A DNA stretch of 64,000 bases from Vreelandella olivaria (GCA_004295565.1 AP019416.1:3844001-3908000); one strand, 5' to 3'; shown: positions 1 through 10,611, counted from the stretch's first letter. Notes: generated by a model not told the origin, from the sequence alone. Program-made: numbers and translations.

Positions 1-1401
1 TGGACTCCTGGGCAAAAGCTTTACGTAACAAGCCGCGGCTGGCCTGTTCGGCGGTGGCCTCACCGGGTAGATAACGATCCAGGTCTAGTTGATCACCGGC
101 TAGATCGAACGCCAGGCGTGAGCCATCCAGCGCTGCCGCCAGTTCACCGGTAAAGGTGCTGTCATCAACCACTAACGAGAGGCTAGGCAGCGAGAGTTGT
201 TCGGTATCACCTTCGACGGGGCTGGTCATGGCGACATCACTAAGCGCAGCCTCGCCCGCGGTAGTGAGCGTAACCCCAGCACGGGCAAGCCAGGGGCGTA
301 GCGTAAACGGCGCAGCGGTTAGCTGGCCCCGGTACTTGGGGGCATCACGTAGCTGCTCAATATTAAGGTGCCCACTCACCCTTAGACCATCCGGCCCGGT
401 GAGCTGCAGCTCCTTGAGCTGGGCCGTTTGTGCCTGCCAATCCCCCTCCAGGCCAAAGGCAAGCGCCAGCGCCAAGCTACCTTGCCAGTTATCTGCATTG
501 CGCAGCCCTGTCTCAAGCAGCCCCTCTTTGATGGTCAACTGCTGTTCACCCACTCGGGCGAGAAACTCGGCGGCTTTTAAGCTGAGTTGCTGCGGTTCAC
601 CCTCAGCACCTTGCGTCGTGCGGGTGGTCAGCGCCATATTTTCAAGGGCGAAAAGCTTATCTGCTAAACCAAGACGCACGCGGGTTTCGAGATTAATCTC
701 ACTGGTCAGGTCTGGGGTGCGCTCCAAGACCTCGGCATCGAGCCGGTTATGCTTGGTCAGGGTGAACATGGCCTTCAGTGGAAAGGCGCGCAGTGGATTG
801 ACGTTGCTGCCTGAGATATTCAGTTGCTGCATGCGCCATAGTGCTTGGTTTGCGCATCGCGGAAGCGAATATCAGCATTTTTCACTTCAACGCTGGCAAT
901 ACTGAGCACCACCGCCAAGCTACCGGCGTTGCATTAGGGCCGGCACTGGCGGGTGCCAGCACCGTTTCAGCCGCTCCCTCATTATGTTCGGAGAGGCGCT
1001 CTAACAGGGGCTCCCAATTACCTTCACCTTGGGCATCACGCTCCAGGTTAAGGCGCATACCGTCCAGGGTTAGACCATCAACCGCAATCTCCCCACGCAG
1101 TAGCGGGCCAAATGCCACGCTCACCTCTGCGCGGTCAATCGCCGCAAAAGCAGCACTATCTTCAGCCTGCTCGGGCAGCCAGGCGCGGGCCTTCTACGCT
1201 GACGCCGATACGCGGGTAGAATGACCAGGTAATCGGGCCTTCCAGCGCTAAATTGAGACCGGTTTGCTCCTCAACAACGGAGGTTAAACGGGGCTTGAAG
1301 TCTTCTGGATCCAGAAAAGTGGTCACATAGACCACGGCGGCGACCGCAACGATGGCAAGAATGCCGACCGCTGCCAGCAAAATACGTAATAGCTGTTTCA
1401 T
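1..1401 (-). CDS. asmA: AsmA family protein (partial, frameshifted)
   Basis: AsmA-family proteins are large inner-membrane-anchored proteins with a periplasmic body, linked to outer-membrane lipid and protein homeostasis. The start at 1401 gives a short basic N-terminus and one membrane anchor (residues about 5-28, LLRILLAAVGILAIVAVAAV), then the family-typical DPEDFKPRLTSVVEEQTG and an LEGPITWSFYPRIGVSVEGP block. The 3' part runs off the window. The frame changes near 1187, 900 and 840, but family-like sequence continues in another frame each time (for example VEVKNADIRFRDAQTKHY before the last shift and MQQLNISGSNVNPLRAFPLK after it), so I read one gene with sequence errors. Its ATG shares one base with the stop of the acetyltransferase upstream (TAATG), which implies translational coupling. 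Confidence in the family is good; length and integrity cannot be judged. Confidence 0.8.
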
Positions 1402-1883
1402 TACCCTTTCCCTTGTGGGTCTAACTCAACAAAATCGCTGGTGGCAGGCATCCCCGCTGCCGGCGTTTCTGGGTTAGCCATTGGCCGATAACCTAGCTTG
1501 GAGAGCAGCACGCGGTCGGCCAGTGGTAACGTGGACGTTTCAATGCGCAGTACGCGACCTTCCTGCTTGGCTTGCTCGCCAAGCAGAGCCATCAGGCGCG
1601 AGCCGACGCCCCGGCGGCGGGTGGTTTTGCGCACGCAGAGTTCAGACAGCCACCACGCTCGGTCTTGGCCCTCCTGAACAGCGACCGCCCCCAGCAGCCG
1701 ATCATTAAAGAGTGCGCAGGCAAAAAAGTGCTGGCCTGCAAAATGTTGTTCAATAAATGGCTCAACCGTTGGGGTAGGCATACGCTCTTGGGGCGCATCC
1801 TGGTAGATGCGCACGAGATCAAGGCGCACCTGCTCATCGGCTTCCCAACGGGCCTGGTCGACATGGTGCAGTGTCACCGGCAT
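1401..1883 (-). CDS. GNAT N-acetyltransferase, PanZ/PanM-like
   Basis: Intact 160-residue GNAT-fold protein. The acetyl-CoA binding signature is visible as VRKTTRRRGVGSRLMALL (about residues 86-103). The preceding strand FNDRLLGAVAV and the N-terminal VRLDLVRIYQDAP resemble PanZ (PanM), the acetyl-CoA-dependent partner of aspartate decarboxylase PanD in enterobacteria. E. coli PanZ is shorter (about 127 residues), so a paralogous role is possible. The stop codon overlaps the asmA start by one base, so the two are probably co-transcribed; no pan gene is nearby. GNAT fold is certain; PanZ identity is an inference from similarity recalled, not searched. Confidence 0.75.
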   Translation of the reverse strand: MPVTLHHVDQARWEADEQVRLDLVRIYQDAPQERMPTPTVEPFIEQHFAGQHFFACALFNDRLLGAVAVQEGQDRAWWLSELCVRKTTRRRGVGSRLMALLGEQAKQEGRVLRIETSTLPLADRVLLSKLGYRPMANPETPAAGMPATSDFVELDPQGKG

Positions 1884-1955
1884 GGTGAAATCCTCTTCGC
1901 CAAAGCAGCCTAGCTGCTATTTTTGCCACAATTGATTGCGGCTACATTTCGCGCA

Positions 1956-1988
1956 TTGTAGCGGATGAGGGCGCCGATTCACTATAAT
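1956..1988 (+). promoter_or_regulatory. Possible sigma-70 promoter of the his operon
   Basis: A perfect -10 hexamer TATAAT lies at 1983-1988, about 90 bases before hisB, in the gap divergent to the acetyltransferase gene. No good -35 box is found at 16-18 bases spacing; TTGTAG at 1956-1961 is too far (21 bases). Weak call based on the -10 only. Confidence 0.35.
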
Positions 1989-2079
1989 GGTCGCTTCGCC
2001 ACAGGCTGATCAAACAGTGGTAAGTTGATGAGAGCCACCAGCCGCCCCTCAGAGTGCGCTTCAGCGCAGGAGATGCAAC

Positions 2080-2670
2080 ATGTCAGCGCGTATTGCCACG
2101 GTTAGCCGTGACACCAACGAAACGCAGATCAAGGTCAGCGTCAACCTCGACGGCGAAGGCCGTCTTAGCGGCCAAACCGGTGTTCCGTTTCTGGATCATA
2201 TGCTTGATCAAGTTGCCCGCCACGGGATGATTGATCTTGATATCAATGCCACTGGCGACCTGCATATCGATGACCACCATACCGTAGAAGACCTGGGAAT
2301 TACCCTAGGCCAAGCTTTTTTTAAAGCCATTGGCGATAAACGCGGCATTTACCGCTATGGTCACGCCTATGTGCCCCTTGATGAAGCGCTCTCGCGTGGT
2401 GATCGATTTTTCTGGTCGGTCGGGCCTTTATATGAATGTCGAATTCACCCGCGACACCATCGGCAGCCTGGACACCCAGCTGTTCTGGGAGTTTTTCCAG
2501 GGCTTCGTCAATCACGCTCGGGTAACGCTGCATATCGACAACATTAAAGGCTTTAATGCTCACCACCAGGCGGAAACGATTTTTAAAGCCTTTGGCCGGG
2601 CGCTGCGTATGGCCGTGGCGGAAGACCCCCGCATGGCAGGCCAAATGCCTTCCACCAAGGGAGTTTGTAA
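2080..2670 (+). CDS. hisB: Imidazoleglycerol-phosphate dehydratase (frameshifted)
   Basis: Dehydrates imidazole glycerol phosphate to imidazole acetol phosphate in histidine synthesis. Starts at ATG 2080 ([16 protein letters not shown]). It shows the metal-binding blocks [13 protein letters not shown] and [11 protein letters not shown], and later the second-half pattern [18 protein letters not shown]. Expected length is about 197 residues, matching this span. The frame breaks near 2398: EALSR should be followed by VVIDFSGR, consistent with two bases lost from a CGCG run. At the 3' end, GAGTTTGTAA lacks one T; with four Ts the protein ends TKGVL-stop at 2670. It is monofunctional, without the phosphatase half of E. 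coli HisB. First gene of hisB-hisH-hisA-hisF. Confidence 0.93.
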
Positions 2671-2755
2671 TGCTGCTCTCCGCTAGCCCGACTGCGAGCA
2701 CCGTACCAAGTGCTGTCTTAAGCAATATCTTAACAACTATTCCAAGGAGCGCTTC

Positions 2756-3396
2756 ATGACCATTGCTGTGATCGACTACGGAATGGGCAATCTTCATTCT
2801 GTAGCCAAAGCGCTGGAGCATGTGACCCATGAGAATGTTGTCATTACCCGCGACCCGCGCCGCATCCTTGGTGCCACGCGTTTAGTGCTGCCGGGCCAGG
2901 GGGCCATTCGTGATTGCGTTGGCGAACTTGAACGCACCGAGTTACGTGGGCTGGTGGACGATATTTTAACCCGCCAGGCTAAACCGCTGCTGGGGATCTG
3001 CGTGGGCCAACAGATGTTGCTGGAGCGCAGCGAAGAGAACGGCGGCGTGGAGTGCCTGGGGTTCTTTAAAGGCAGCGTGGATCGTTTTCCCGGCGATATG
3101 CGCGACGCCCACGAGCAGCGTTTGAAAGTACCGCACATGGGCTGGAATGTGGTCGAACAGCACCACGAACACCCGCTCTGGGCAGGTATTGATAACCACG
3201 AACACTTCTACTTCGTGCATAGCTACTATGTGAATGCCGCGGAAGATGCCCAGGTGTTTGGCACGACTCAATACGGTAAGGTAAGCGCCCACGTAGCCAT
3301 TGGCCGGGATTCGACCTTCGCGGTGCAGTTTCACCCGGAAAAAGCTCACGCGCAGGACTCCGCCTGCTTGAAAATTTTGTTACCTGGACGCCCTGA
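2756..3396 (+). CDS. hisH: Imidazole glycerol phosphate synthase, glutaminase subunit
   Basis: Class I glutamine amidotransferase that supplies ammonia to HisF. The start at 2756 (MTIAVIDYGMGNLHSVAKAL) follows an AAGGAG ribosome site. The nucleophile motif LGICVGQQMLLE and the His-Glu pair in VQFHPEKAH are present. After FHPEKAH the frame slips by one (near 3350); the other frame gives GLRLLENFVTWTP and a TGA at 3394-3396, the normal HisH ending, 12 bases before hisA. Without correction the protein would run out of frame into hisA. About 213 residues, normal for the family. Confidence 0.95.
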
Positions 3397-3408
3397 GAGG
3401 ATTTTTGT

Positions 3409-4155
3409 ATGTTGGTAATTCCCGCTATTGATCTCAAAGACGGCCAGTGTGTCCGGTTGAAACAGGGCCGTATGGAAGACGCGACCTCTTACGGCGATGA
3501 CCCGGTGGCCATGGCGGCGCGCTGGGTTGAAGCAGGCGCCCGCCGCCTTCATTTAGTTGATTTGAACGGCGCCTTCGAGGGCAAGCCGGTCAATGGCGAC
3601 GCTGTCACGGCTATCGCCCGCGCCTATCCCAATCTGCCGATTCAAATCGGTGGCGGTATCCGCAGTGCTGAAACCATCGAGCACTATTTAAGTGCCGGAG
3701 TCTCTTACGTGATTATCGGCACCAAAGCGGTGAAAGAGCCTGCGTTTGTGGGTGAGATGTGCCGCGCCTTTCCCGGCCATGTGATCGTGGGGCTCGATGC
3801 CAAAGATGGCTATGTCGCCACCGACGGCTGGGCCGAGGTCTCCACGGTTAAGGCCACCGAGCTTGCCAAGCGTTTCGCCAACGATGGCGTTTCCAGCATC
3901 GTCTATACCGACATTGCCCGCGACGGCATGATGCAGGGCGTCAACGTGGAAGCCACCGCACAACTGGCCCGTGAAGGCGGTTTACCCGTCATTGCCTCGG
4001 GTGGTGTGACCAATCTGGACGATATCAAAGCCCTCTGCGAAGTAGCTGATAGCGGCATCCTGGGCGCGATTACCGGCCGGGCAATTTACGAAGGAAGCCT
4101 GGATGTGGCTGAAGCCCAGCGATTGAGCGACCAACTGACGGGAGGCGCTTCATGA
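3409..4155 (+). CDS. hisA: Phosphoribosylformimino-5-aminoimidazole carboxamide ribotide isomerase
   Basis: Amadori isomerase of histidine synthesis, a (beta/alpha)8 barrel. Intact, 248 residues. It has the catalytic aspartate near the start ([20 protein letters not shown]), the phosphate-binding QIGGGIRS block in the first half and [12 protein letters not shown] in the second, and the second catalytic Asp in [12 protein letters not shown]. Ribosome site GAGAGGA precedes the ATG. Its 3' end overlaps hisF by 4 bases (ATGA), so the two are translationally coupled. Confidence 0.98.
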   Translation: MLVIPAIDLKDGQCVRLKQGRMEDATSYGDDPVAMAARWVEAGARRLHLVDLNGAFEGKPVNGDAVTAIARAYPNLPIQIGGGIRSAETIEHYLSAGVSYVIIGTKAVKEPAFVGEMCRAFPGHVIVGLDAKDGYVATDGWAEVSTVKATELAKRFANDGVSSIVYTDIARDGMMQGVNVEATAQLAREGGLPVIASGGVTNLDDIKALCEVADSGILGAITGRAIYEGSLDVAEAQRLSDQLTGGAS

Positions 4156-4925
4156 GCCTTACCAAACGCATTATTCCTTGCCTGGACGTAGATGCAGGAC
4201 GCGTGGTCAAAGGCGTTAACTTTGTCGGCATTCGCGATGCCGGTGATCCGGTGGAGATTGCCCAGCGCTATAATCAGCAGGGCGCCGATGAAATCACTTT
4301 TCTCGATATTACTGCCAGCCACGAAGACCGCGACACCACGGTGGAGATGGTGGAGCGCATTGCCGGTGAAGTGTTTATCCCGCTGACCGTTGGCGGCGGC
4401 ATTCGCAGTTGCGACGATATACGCACCATGTTGAATGCTGGAGCGGACAAGGTCTCCATCAACACCGCCGCGGTCACTAACCCTGAGTTTGTGCGCGAAG
4501 CCGCCGAGCGCTTTGGTAGCCAGTGCATTGTGGTGGCGATTGATGCCAAACGCGTATCGAAAGAGGGAGAAACACCCCGCTGGGAGATTTTCACCCACGG
4601 TGGACGCCGCCCAACGGGCCTGGATGCCGTTGAGTGGGCGAAGAAGATGGTCGAGTTCGGTGCCGGTGAACTGCTGCTCACCAGCATGGATCGCGACGGC
4701 ACCAAGAGTGGTTTTGACCTGGGCGTGACCCACGCGATTTCCGAAGCGGTGAGCGTACCCGTGATTGCCTCGGGCGGTGTGGGCAACTTGGATCACTTCG
4801 TGGAAGGGGTGCTAAAAGGTGGCGCCGATGCGGTGCTGGCCGCAAGCATTTTCCACTTTGGCGAATACACCATTCCCGAGGCCAAGCGCTATATGGCCGA
4901 ACGCGGTATCGACATGCGCCTTTAA
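4152..4925 (+). CDS. hisF: Imidazole glycerol phosphate synthase, cyclase subunit
   Basis: Cyclase partner of HisH; makes imidazole glycerol phosphate and AICAR from PRFAR and ammonia. Intact, 257 residues, with LAKR-type start [21 protein letters not shown] (catalytic Asp11), the half-barrel phosphate sites [15 protein letters not shown] and [13 protein letters not shown], and the second catalytic Asp in [15 protein letters not shown]. Coupled to hisA by an ATGA overlap. Last recognised his gene of this cluster; hisC lies about 6 kb away. Confidence 0.98.
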   Translation: MSLTKRIIPCLDVDAGRVVKGVNFVGIRDAGDPVEIAQRYNQQGADEITFLDITASHEDRDTTVEMVERIAGEVFIPLTVGGGIRSCDDIRTMLNAGADKVSINTAAVTNPEFVREAAERFGSQCIVVAIDAKRVSKEGETPRWEIFTHGGRRPTGLDAVEWAKKMVEFGAGELLLTSMDRDGTKSGFDLGVTHAISEAVSVPVIASGGVGNLDHFVEGVLKGGADAVLAASIFHFGEYTIPEAKRYMAERGIDMRL

Positions 4926-4953
4926 AATGCCCTTTATCAACCAGGAATTTCGA

Positions 4954-5458
4954 ATGTTTCGCTCACATCCATGGATAGGATGGCTAGCAGGCTTGCTGTT
5001 TAGTATGCCTGCTACCGCATTCTCGCTGCCTGATTGGACACCGGCACTGGAGTGGGACCATACCTTGGTGCAAACCAGCCTTTATACCCGCCACTTCAGT
5101 CCCGACCCGGAACATACCAATCAGCAAGACCTGATCAGCCTTGAACTGCATAACCCGAATAACTGGCTAGCGGGCGCGGCTTGGTTCAAAAACTCCTATG
5201 ATCAACCCACTTGGTACTTCTATGCGGGCGGGAGTTTCCCCTTTGGCAAACCGATCAGGGGTTAAAGGTGCGCGCCAAACTCACCGGTGGTCTCCTGCGC
5301 GGATATAAAGGCGAGTATCGCGACAAAATTCCGCTCAATCACTTGAAGTTGCCCCGGCCGCACTCCCCAGTATTGGGGTGCAATGGGGCCGGTTTGAGTC
5401 TGATCTGATTGTGTTTGGCGCCGCCGGCATGATGATAACGGCAGGAGTGCGCTTTTAG
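4954..5458 (+). CDS. Secreted hypothetical protein (frameshifted)
   Basis: Start chosen at ATG 4954, preceded by AGGAA. Residues 1-24 form a signal peptide (hydrophobic WIGWLAGLLFSMPATAF, cleavage probably after ATA). The mature part is short and rich in aromatic residues, with alternating patterns suggestive of beta strands: LEWDHTLVQTSLYTRHF, NNWLAGAAWFKNSYDQPTWY, and after two frame changes (near 5255 and 5345) VRAKLTGGLLRGYKGEYRD, LPSIGVQWGRFESDLIVFG and a terminal AGVRF-stop. An aromatic residue at the C-terminus is typical of outer-membrane beta-barrels, so a small barrel related to lipid-A- or porin-type proteins is possible. About 167 residues. Family not recognised; transcribed just behind hisF (28 bases) but no link to histidine is apparent. 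Confidence 0.65.
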
Positions 5459-5461
5459 CCG

Positions 5462-6064
5462 CTACTCCTCGACCTCGTCCAGCGATAACCCCAGGTTGCT
5501 GATACCGCCATTGCGTCCTAATTTTCGCACCTCTTTCAGCGCCGCCTTATCCAGCGAGCCGCTAACGGCTTCCAACACGGCGTCCTGGAAGTCGTTTTCG
5601 TCGGCCATCAGCGGATGGTCGCGAATAATCAGTGCCAACGCTTGCGAGTCGACCTCACCTTCAGTGAGCTCTATAAAGGCGCGTACGCCCGCTCGGGAGG
5701 TGCGGCTAACGTCCAGCACCGCCTCTGGAGAGTCGCCTTGCAAGGTGTCCAGCAGCGCCGAGACAGACACTACCGCATCCAGGGCGCGCCGGGCACCAAA
5801 GCTGTCATCCTCCTCGGGCGGCTCGCACTCGGCTAACTTTTCCGCTTGGCGGGCAAAATCGATACTGGCATTGGGTACATTAAGCCGCTCCCAAACCAAA
5901 CTCAGCACAGTCCCTAGTGTATGGCTATCTCCCTGGCCGGTGGTTTGCTCATAGAGCACATAGTTAGGCAGCAAGCGCTCGCACAGCGCTGCCATAAAGG
6001 CTTGCTGGGCAGGTAGAGGGAGATCTTGCAACCGTTGGTAAAAGCCCTGGGGTTTCGACACCAT
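5462..6064 (-). CDS. DUF416 family protein, YjaG-like
   Basis: Intact reading frame of 200 residues from ATG 6064 (MVSKPQGFYQRLQDLPLPAQQ), chosen because an AGGA ribosome site lies before it; a longer in-frame extension to 6184 overlaps the divergent gene's start region. The block FMAALCERLLPNYVLYEQTTG and the ending NGGISNLGLSLDEVEE match the pattern of E. coli YjaG (DUF416), a conserved cytosolic protein of unknown function. Convergent with the secreted gene at its 3' end (3 bases apart) and divergent from the amidotransferase-like gene. Confidence 0.85.
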   Translation of the reverse strand: MVSKPQGFYQRLQDLPLPAQQAFMAALCERLLPNYVLYEQTTGQGDSHTLGTVLSLVWERLNVPNASIDFARQAEKLAECEPPEEDDSFGARRALDAVVSVSALLDTLQGDSPEAVLDVSRTSRAGVRAFIELTEGEVDSQALALIIRDHPLMADENDFQDAVLEAVSGSLDKAALKEVRKLGRNGGISNLGLSLDEVEE

Positions 6065-6182
6065 ACTGATTTCCTGGATCGCTTGACGTGGGTTATTGGT
6101 GAAAGTTAGCGGGTACGTTATCGTTTCTCTACGCTTGGGGCGATCCCCAGTTGATGATTGTCCGGCCGGCAAGGAGATTACC

Positions 6183-6871
6183 ATGCATATTCATCTGCTA
6201 CAGCACGGCCCTGACCATGGCCCCGCCCGTTTAACCGATTGGCTGACCAGCATGGGCCATAGTTACACCGTTTTTCATCTCTACGCAGGCGAGCTTAGCC
6301 CCGCCCAAGCGAAGCCGATGCGTTGATTGTCCTTGATGGCCCAGAGGCGCTACTCGACCAACCACCGGCGTGGTTTAAAGCGGAAGATAAACTCATCAAC
6401 CGCTACTTGGATGGCCAAAAACCGCTGTTGGGCATTGGCCTGGGCGCTCACTGGATCGCCCAGGCGCTGGGCTCAGTGGTGGCGCCTGGTACCTACCCGG
6501 AAACAGGCTGGCATACGGTCACCCTGGCGCCGGAAAGCTCGCTCGATTTACCCGAAACCTTCACTGCTTTTATGTGGCATCGTTACGTTTTCAGCCTACC
6601 CGACGACGCTTTTCCCCTCGGCGGTAGCGAAGCCGCGCCGCTGCAAGGGTTTGCCTGGGACAGAGGGCGCGTTATCGGCCTGCTGTGCCACCTAGAAGCC
6701 ACCGCGGCAAGTGTCAAACAGCTGTTGGGGAGCGCTGAGTGGCCCACCGCCACACCTTCCACCACCCGCTTTGTTCAGGATGCGGCGGAAATATTAGCAG
6801 ACCCCAACCGCTTTATTCACCTTGCACCACAGCTCGACCGACTGATGACCCAGTGGCTTAAGGCGGCGTAA
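6183..6871 (+). CDS. Class I glutamine-amidotransferase-like protein lacking the catalytic Cys (frameshifted)
   Basis: About 229 residues, starting MHIHLLQHGPDHGPARLTDWL behind an AAGGAG site. The fold is that of class I glutamine amidotransferases: an N-terminal Rossmann-like strand, DALIVLDGPEALLD, the nucleophile-elbow block LLGIGLGAHWIAQALGS and a histidine block FTAFMWHRYVFSLP. Family members with activity have GICLGAQ at the elbow; here the codon is GGC (Gly), so the protein probably has no glutaminase activity, unless this is another sequence error (the change is a substitution, unlike the indels elsewhere). The frame changes once near 6305 (SPAQ then SEADALIVL). Divergent from the DUF416 gene, convergent with mnmH (about 20 bases). 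Function unknown. Confidence 0.75.
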
Positions 6872-6892
6872 CCGCAGAAGGATGGAGTGCCG

Positions 6893-7987
6893 TCAGCGGT
6901 TCCACTGCCTGGCGGCTTCCAGGCAACTATCCCAATCACCCACGTGGATCTCTGGCGGTGCACTGTCACGCTGCTTCTCTAAGTGGTAACGGTAGAGCGG
7001 GTCGTAGTACTCGGTAAGCAGGGGCGCAAGCCAGGCTTCGTGGGCTTGGGGATTGCCTTGGGCATGCTCTTTGAAGGCTAGCGCCTGGAGCCGCTGTAAG
7101 CGCTGCAGGCGGGCATTGCCCGTTTGCCTAACCGGACAAGCGCATTACTTAGCTGCGCCTGCATTAGCTGCCAGCCTTGATAGGCCCCATGACGAGCAGC
7201 ATAGGCCTGCTCCAGGTCGATAATATAGTCCTGCTGAATCTGCGCAAGACGCCAATCCAGCGGCATTTCGATACGCACCCGGGGGCTTGCTGCAGCGCTC
7301 GCCAGAAAGTCAGCGGAATATTGGCGTTGCCAATCTGACGGGACTCATCTTCGATCACCAGCCCTTCCGTCAGCCCGATTAGCCGCTTGGCCAGCGCATG
7401 CTCAAAGTTGATTTGCGTGGCAGGCTCTTCGGGCCTGCGCCCAAAGGCCGAGCCTTTATGGTGCGCATAAGCTTCCAGGTCGACGCCGTTATCGAGCTGA
7501 TTTATCAGCGCTGTTTTTGCACATCCGGTGAGCCCTGCAACCACCAGCATCGGCTGACGCGCTGCTGTATCAATGCGCTCACAGAGCGCCTGGCGCATGG
7601 CTTTCCAGCCTCCCTCCAGCCGTGGCCTTGAGATACCGGCCTCTTCCAACCACTGCTGAGCAATTTGCGAACGCAGCCCACCACGGAAGCAGTAAATCAC
7701 TGCATCGGGATGGTCGGCTAAATACGCCTGCCACCCCGCAATCCGCGCCTGCTTGACCTCGCCACTGACCAAGCGCTCGCCCAGTTCAATCGCCGCGGCT
7801 TGGCCGTGCTCTTTATAGGCAATCCCCACCTGATGACGCTCATCATCATCCATCAAGGGCAGATTGACGGCACCGGGCAGCGCACCCTGGGCAAACTCCA
7901 CCGGGCGCGCACATCGATAAGCGGTCGCTCTTCTGTGATTAAACTCAATACTGCCGGGGTGGTGGCTGGCGTCGTGGATAGCGTCAC
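6893..7987 (-). CDS. mnmH: tRNA 2-selenouridine synthase (frameshifted)
   Basis: MnmH (SelU, YbbB) replaces sulfur by selenium in 2-thiouridine at tRNA wobble position 34 using selenophosphate. The GTG start at 7987 overlaps the selD stop (GTGA), so the two are coupled, which fits: SelD makes the selenophosphate. The rhodanese domain is seen as [18 protein letters not shown] and the active-site [15 protein letters not shown]; a P-loop domain follows with [17 protein letters not shown] (an Ala where a P-loop usually has Gly) and [18 protein letters not shown]. The C-terminal end is LEAARQWNR-stop. Frameshifts lie near 7904 (one C lost from CCCC), near 7275 and near 7095. Corrected length about 364 residues, normal for the family. 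Confidence 0.93.
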
Positions 7988-9020
7988 CCGACCACCTCAA
8001 TGGAGGCGTTGCCCTGGCGCGCTTTCATGACGCCAAAGGCGCGTAATGAGAGGCCGAATTCGCGGCCAATACGTTCAACGTCATCCTCCCAGGCAGGGTT
8101 AACGCTCAGTAACAAGCCGCCGGAAGTCTGAGGGTCACATAACCACTGCCAGTGGGCTTCATCCATGGCCGGCAGATTGTCACCCAGGGCATCGCGATTG
8201 CGCAGGGTTCCGCCAGGCACTGCGCCCTGGCGGCGATAGGACTCGGCCTCGGCTAAGCGTGGCAGCTTACGAAAATCAATTTGTGCCATGACGTTACTGG
8301 CTTGGCACATCTCAGTAAGGTGACCCGCCAATCCAAAACCAGTGACATCGGTCATGGCGTTCACCCCTTTCACATCGGCAAGCTTTACGCCAATGCTATT
8401 GGGCTTGAGCATGGTTTCGCGTGCAAGCCCGTGGTGGCCCATTTGCAGCAAACCGCGTTTTTCGGCGGTGGTTAGCATACCCACCCCTAGCGGCTTGGTT
8501 AGATACAGCAGATCCCCCGGTTTGGCGGTGCTATTAAGCTTGAGCTTATCCAGGTCGACCAAGCCGTTGACAGCGAGTCCAAAAATCGGCTCGGGTGCAT
8601 CAATGGAGTGACCGCCCGCCAGGGCAACGCCTAACTCGCGACACACCGCCTGGGCCCCGGCCATTACATCACCGGCCACTTCAGCGCTAAGCTTATCCAG
8701 CGGCCAGCCCAGAATGCCTAACGCCATTACTGGCGTCCCCCCATGGCGTAAACATCGCTGATGGCATTGGTCGCCGCGATACGCCCAAAATCGAAGGGGT
8801 CATCGACAATGGGCATAAAGAAATCTGTGGTAGCGATCATGCCGCGACCATCGCCAAGATCATACACCGCCGCATCTTCGCGGCCCTGGTTGCCGACGAT
8901 AAGTTTCTTATGACCCGCAGCCGGCCCAGCCTTGGCGAGAATGCCATCCAGTACATCGGGAGCAATTTTGCAGCCACAGCCCGCACCGTGGCTATATTGG
9001 GTCAAGCGAATCGAACTCAT
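7984..9020 (-). CDS. selD: Selenide, water dikinase (frameshifted)
   Basis: Makes selenophosphate from selenide and ATP. The start at 9020 ([20 protein letters not shown]) has a GGAGAG site 7 bases upstream; the catalytic Cys and Lys are in GAGCGCK. Glycine-rich ATP-binding parts ([19 protein letters not shown]) and the ending [13 protein letters not shown] are typical. One frameshift at 8737-8742: a run of six C on the plus strand needs seven to read [14 protein letters not shown]. About 345 residues. Here selenium is most likely used for tRNA selenouridine (mnmH follows directly); selA/selB are not in the window, so selenocysteine use is unknown. Confidence 0.95.
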
Positions 9021-9076
9021 CGTGTCTCTCCTTGGCACTTTTGGGGGGATATCATTAGTTTAGCCCACTCTTCAGT

Positions 9077-10450
9077 CTACAGGGCGTCCAACGCATCGCT
9101 GAGTTTATCCACGGCAATCACCTCCATGCCCTTGGGCGCCTGCTTAGGTGCGTTAGCCCGCGGCACAATGGCGCGTAGAAAACCGTGCTTGGCCGCTTCG
9201 GCAATACGCTCTTGGCCACTCGGCACCGGGCGTATCTCGCCCGATAGCCCAACCTCGCCAAATACCACTAACTCTTTGGGCAGTGCGCGATTTTGCAAGC
9301 TAGAAACCACGGCCAGCAGCACCGCCAGGTCGGCGCTGGTTTCAAGCACTTTGACACCACCGACGACATTCAAGAACACATCCTGGTCGCCAGTAAACAA
9401 TCCACCGTGGCGATTAAGCACCGCAAGCAGCATGGCTAAACGGTTTTGATCCACGCCAACCGCTACCCGACGAGGATTGCCCAGCGCGGACTCATCTACC
9501 AGTGCCTGCACCTCAACCAGAATCGGTCGAGTGCCTTCCCACACCACCATGACTAAGCTACCCGGCGCTTGCTCCTCTTGACGAGAAAGAAAGATGGCGC
9601 TGGGGTTTTAACTTCTTTAAGGCCCTGTTCAAGCATGGCGAAAACGCCTAGCTCGTTCACCGCGCCAAAGCGGTTCTTCTGCCCCGCAGCGTGCGAAAGC
9701 GCGAGTCGGCACCACCCTCTAATAACAGCGAGGCATCGATCATATGCTCAAGCACTTTAGGGCCCGCCAAGCTACCATCCTTGGTGACGTGACCTACCAG
9801 CAGCAAAACCGTATTGGTTTTCTTGGCGAAGCGCGTTAGCGCCGCGGCTGACTCGCGCACCTGGGCAACGCCACCGGGTGCAGAGCTGATATCTTCCAGA
9901 TGCATGGTCTGGATGGAGTCGATCACCAGAATCTCGGGGTTCTCACGCTCAGCCACCGCCAAGATAGTTTCCACGCTGGTCTCGGCCAACATTTTCAAGC
10001 CATTGGTAGGCAACTGTAGGCGGTGCGCACGCATCGCTACCTGGGAGAGTGACTCCTCACCGGTTACATAGAGGATACGCCGCTGCTGGGCCAGTTTGCA
10101 GGCCGTTTGCAGCAGCAGGGTCGATTTACCGGCCCCAGGATTGCCACCCAGCAGTACCGCCGAGCCGGGTACCAAACCGCCGCCTAGCACGCGATCAAAC
10201 TCCGCGAACGTCGAGCTCATACGCGGCACTTCACTAAGATCCACATTGCCCAGGTCGATCACTTCACGGGATAGATCACCCGCGTAGCCCGTTCGACCGG
10301 GGCTGCGCCGCCGCCAGGGCGAGCGCTCGCCAGGTGCACTTCACTGAGTGTGTTCCACTCCTGGCAACTGCTACATTGTCCCTGCCATTTACGGTATTCG
10401 GCGCCGCACTCGGTGCATACAAAGGCGCTTTTGGCTTTGGCCACTGCCAT
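9077..10450 (-). CDS. radA: DNA repair protein RadA (frameshifted)
   Basis: RecA-like branch-migration ATPase. Start at 10450 (MAVAKAKSAFVCTECG), with TAGGAGTGTA directly upstream. Domains in order: zinc finger C-x2-C-x8-C-x2-C (FVCTECGAEYRKWQGQCSSC), RecA core with Walker A GGNPGAGKSTLLLQ, Walker B ILVIDSIQTMH, the KNRFG motif region (QKNRFGAVNELGVFAM in the shifted frame), and the Lon-protease-like C-terminal domain (VVFGEVGLSGEIRPVPSGQE). Three frameshifts, near 10270, 9690 and at 9602-9605 where GGGG (plus strand) needs five. Corrected length about 457 residues, as expected. Confidence 0.95.
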
Positions 10451-10568
10451 TACACTCCTAGGGTTGCTGTCACTAAGTGGCAACGTTCGCTTTGCTGCCG
10501 TTAGCATTCACTGACATTAATCGCTTTTAATCGTCGCGTCCGCTGTCTTCACTACTGTCAGCAAACAC

Positions 10569-10593
10569 AAAAGGCGGCCATTGGCCGCCTTTT
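10569..10593 (-). terminator. Intrinsic terminator downstream of the NlpE-like gene
   Basis: The inverted repeat GGCGGCCA / TGGCCGCC is flanked by AAAA and TTTT, so it can act in both directions. It lies 20 bases past the stop of the lipoprotein gene, between it and radA. Confidence 0.8.
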
Positions 10594-10611
10594 GTACTAC
10601 TGGCTAACGCG

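Noticed and set aside
156-905. Plus-strand 249-residue open frame
   Set aside because: It is antisense to asmA, with Ser/Arg-rich low-complexity composition typical of a shadow frame.
7984-9020. In-frame TGA as selenocysteine in genes near selD
   Set aside because: Stops in this region coincide with homopolymer slips or normal gene ends; selenium use is explained by mnmH.
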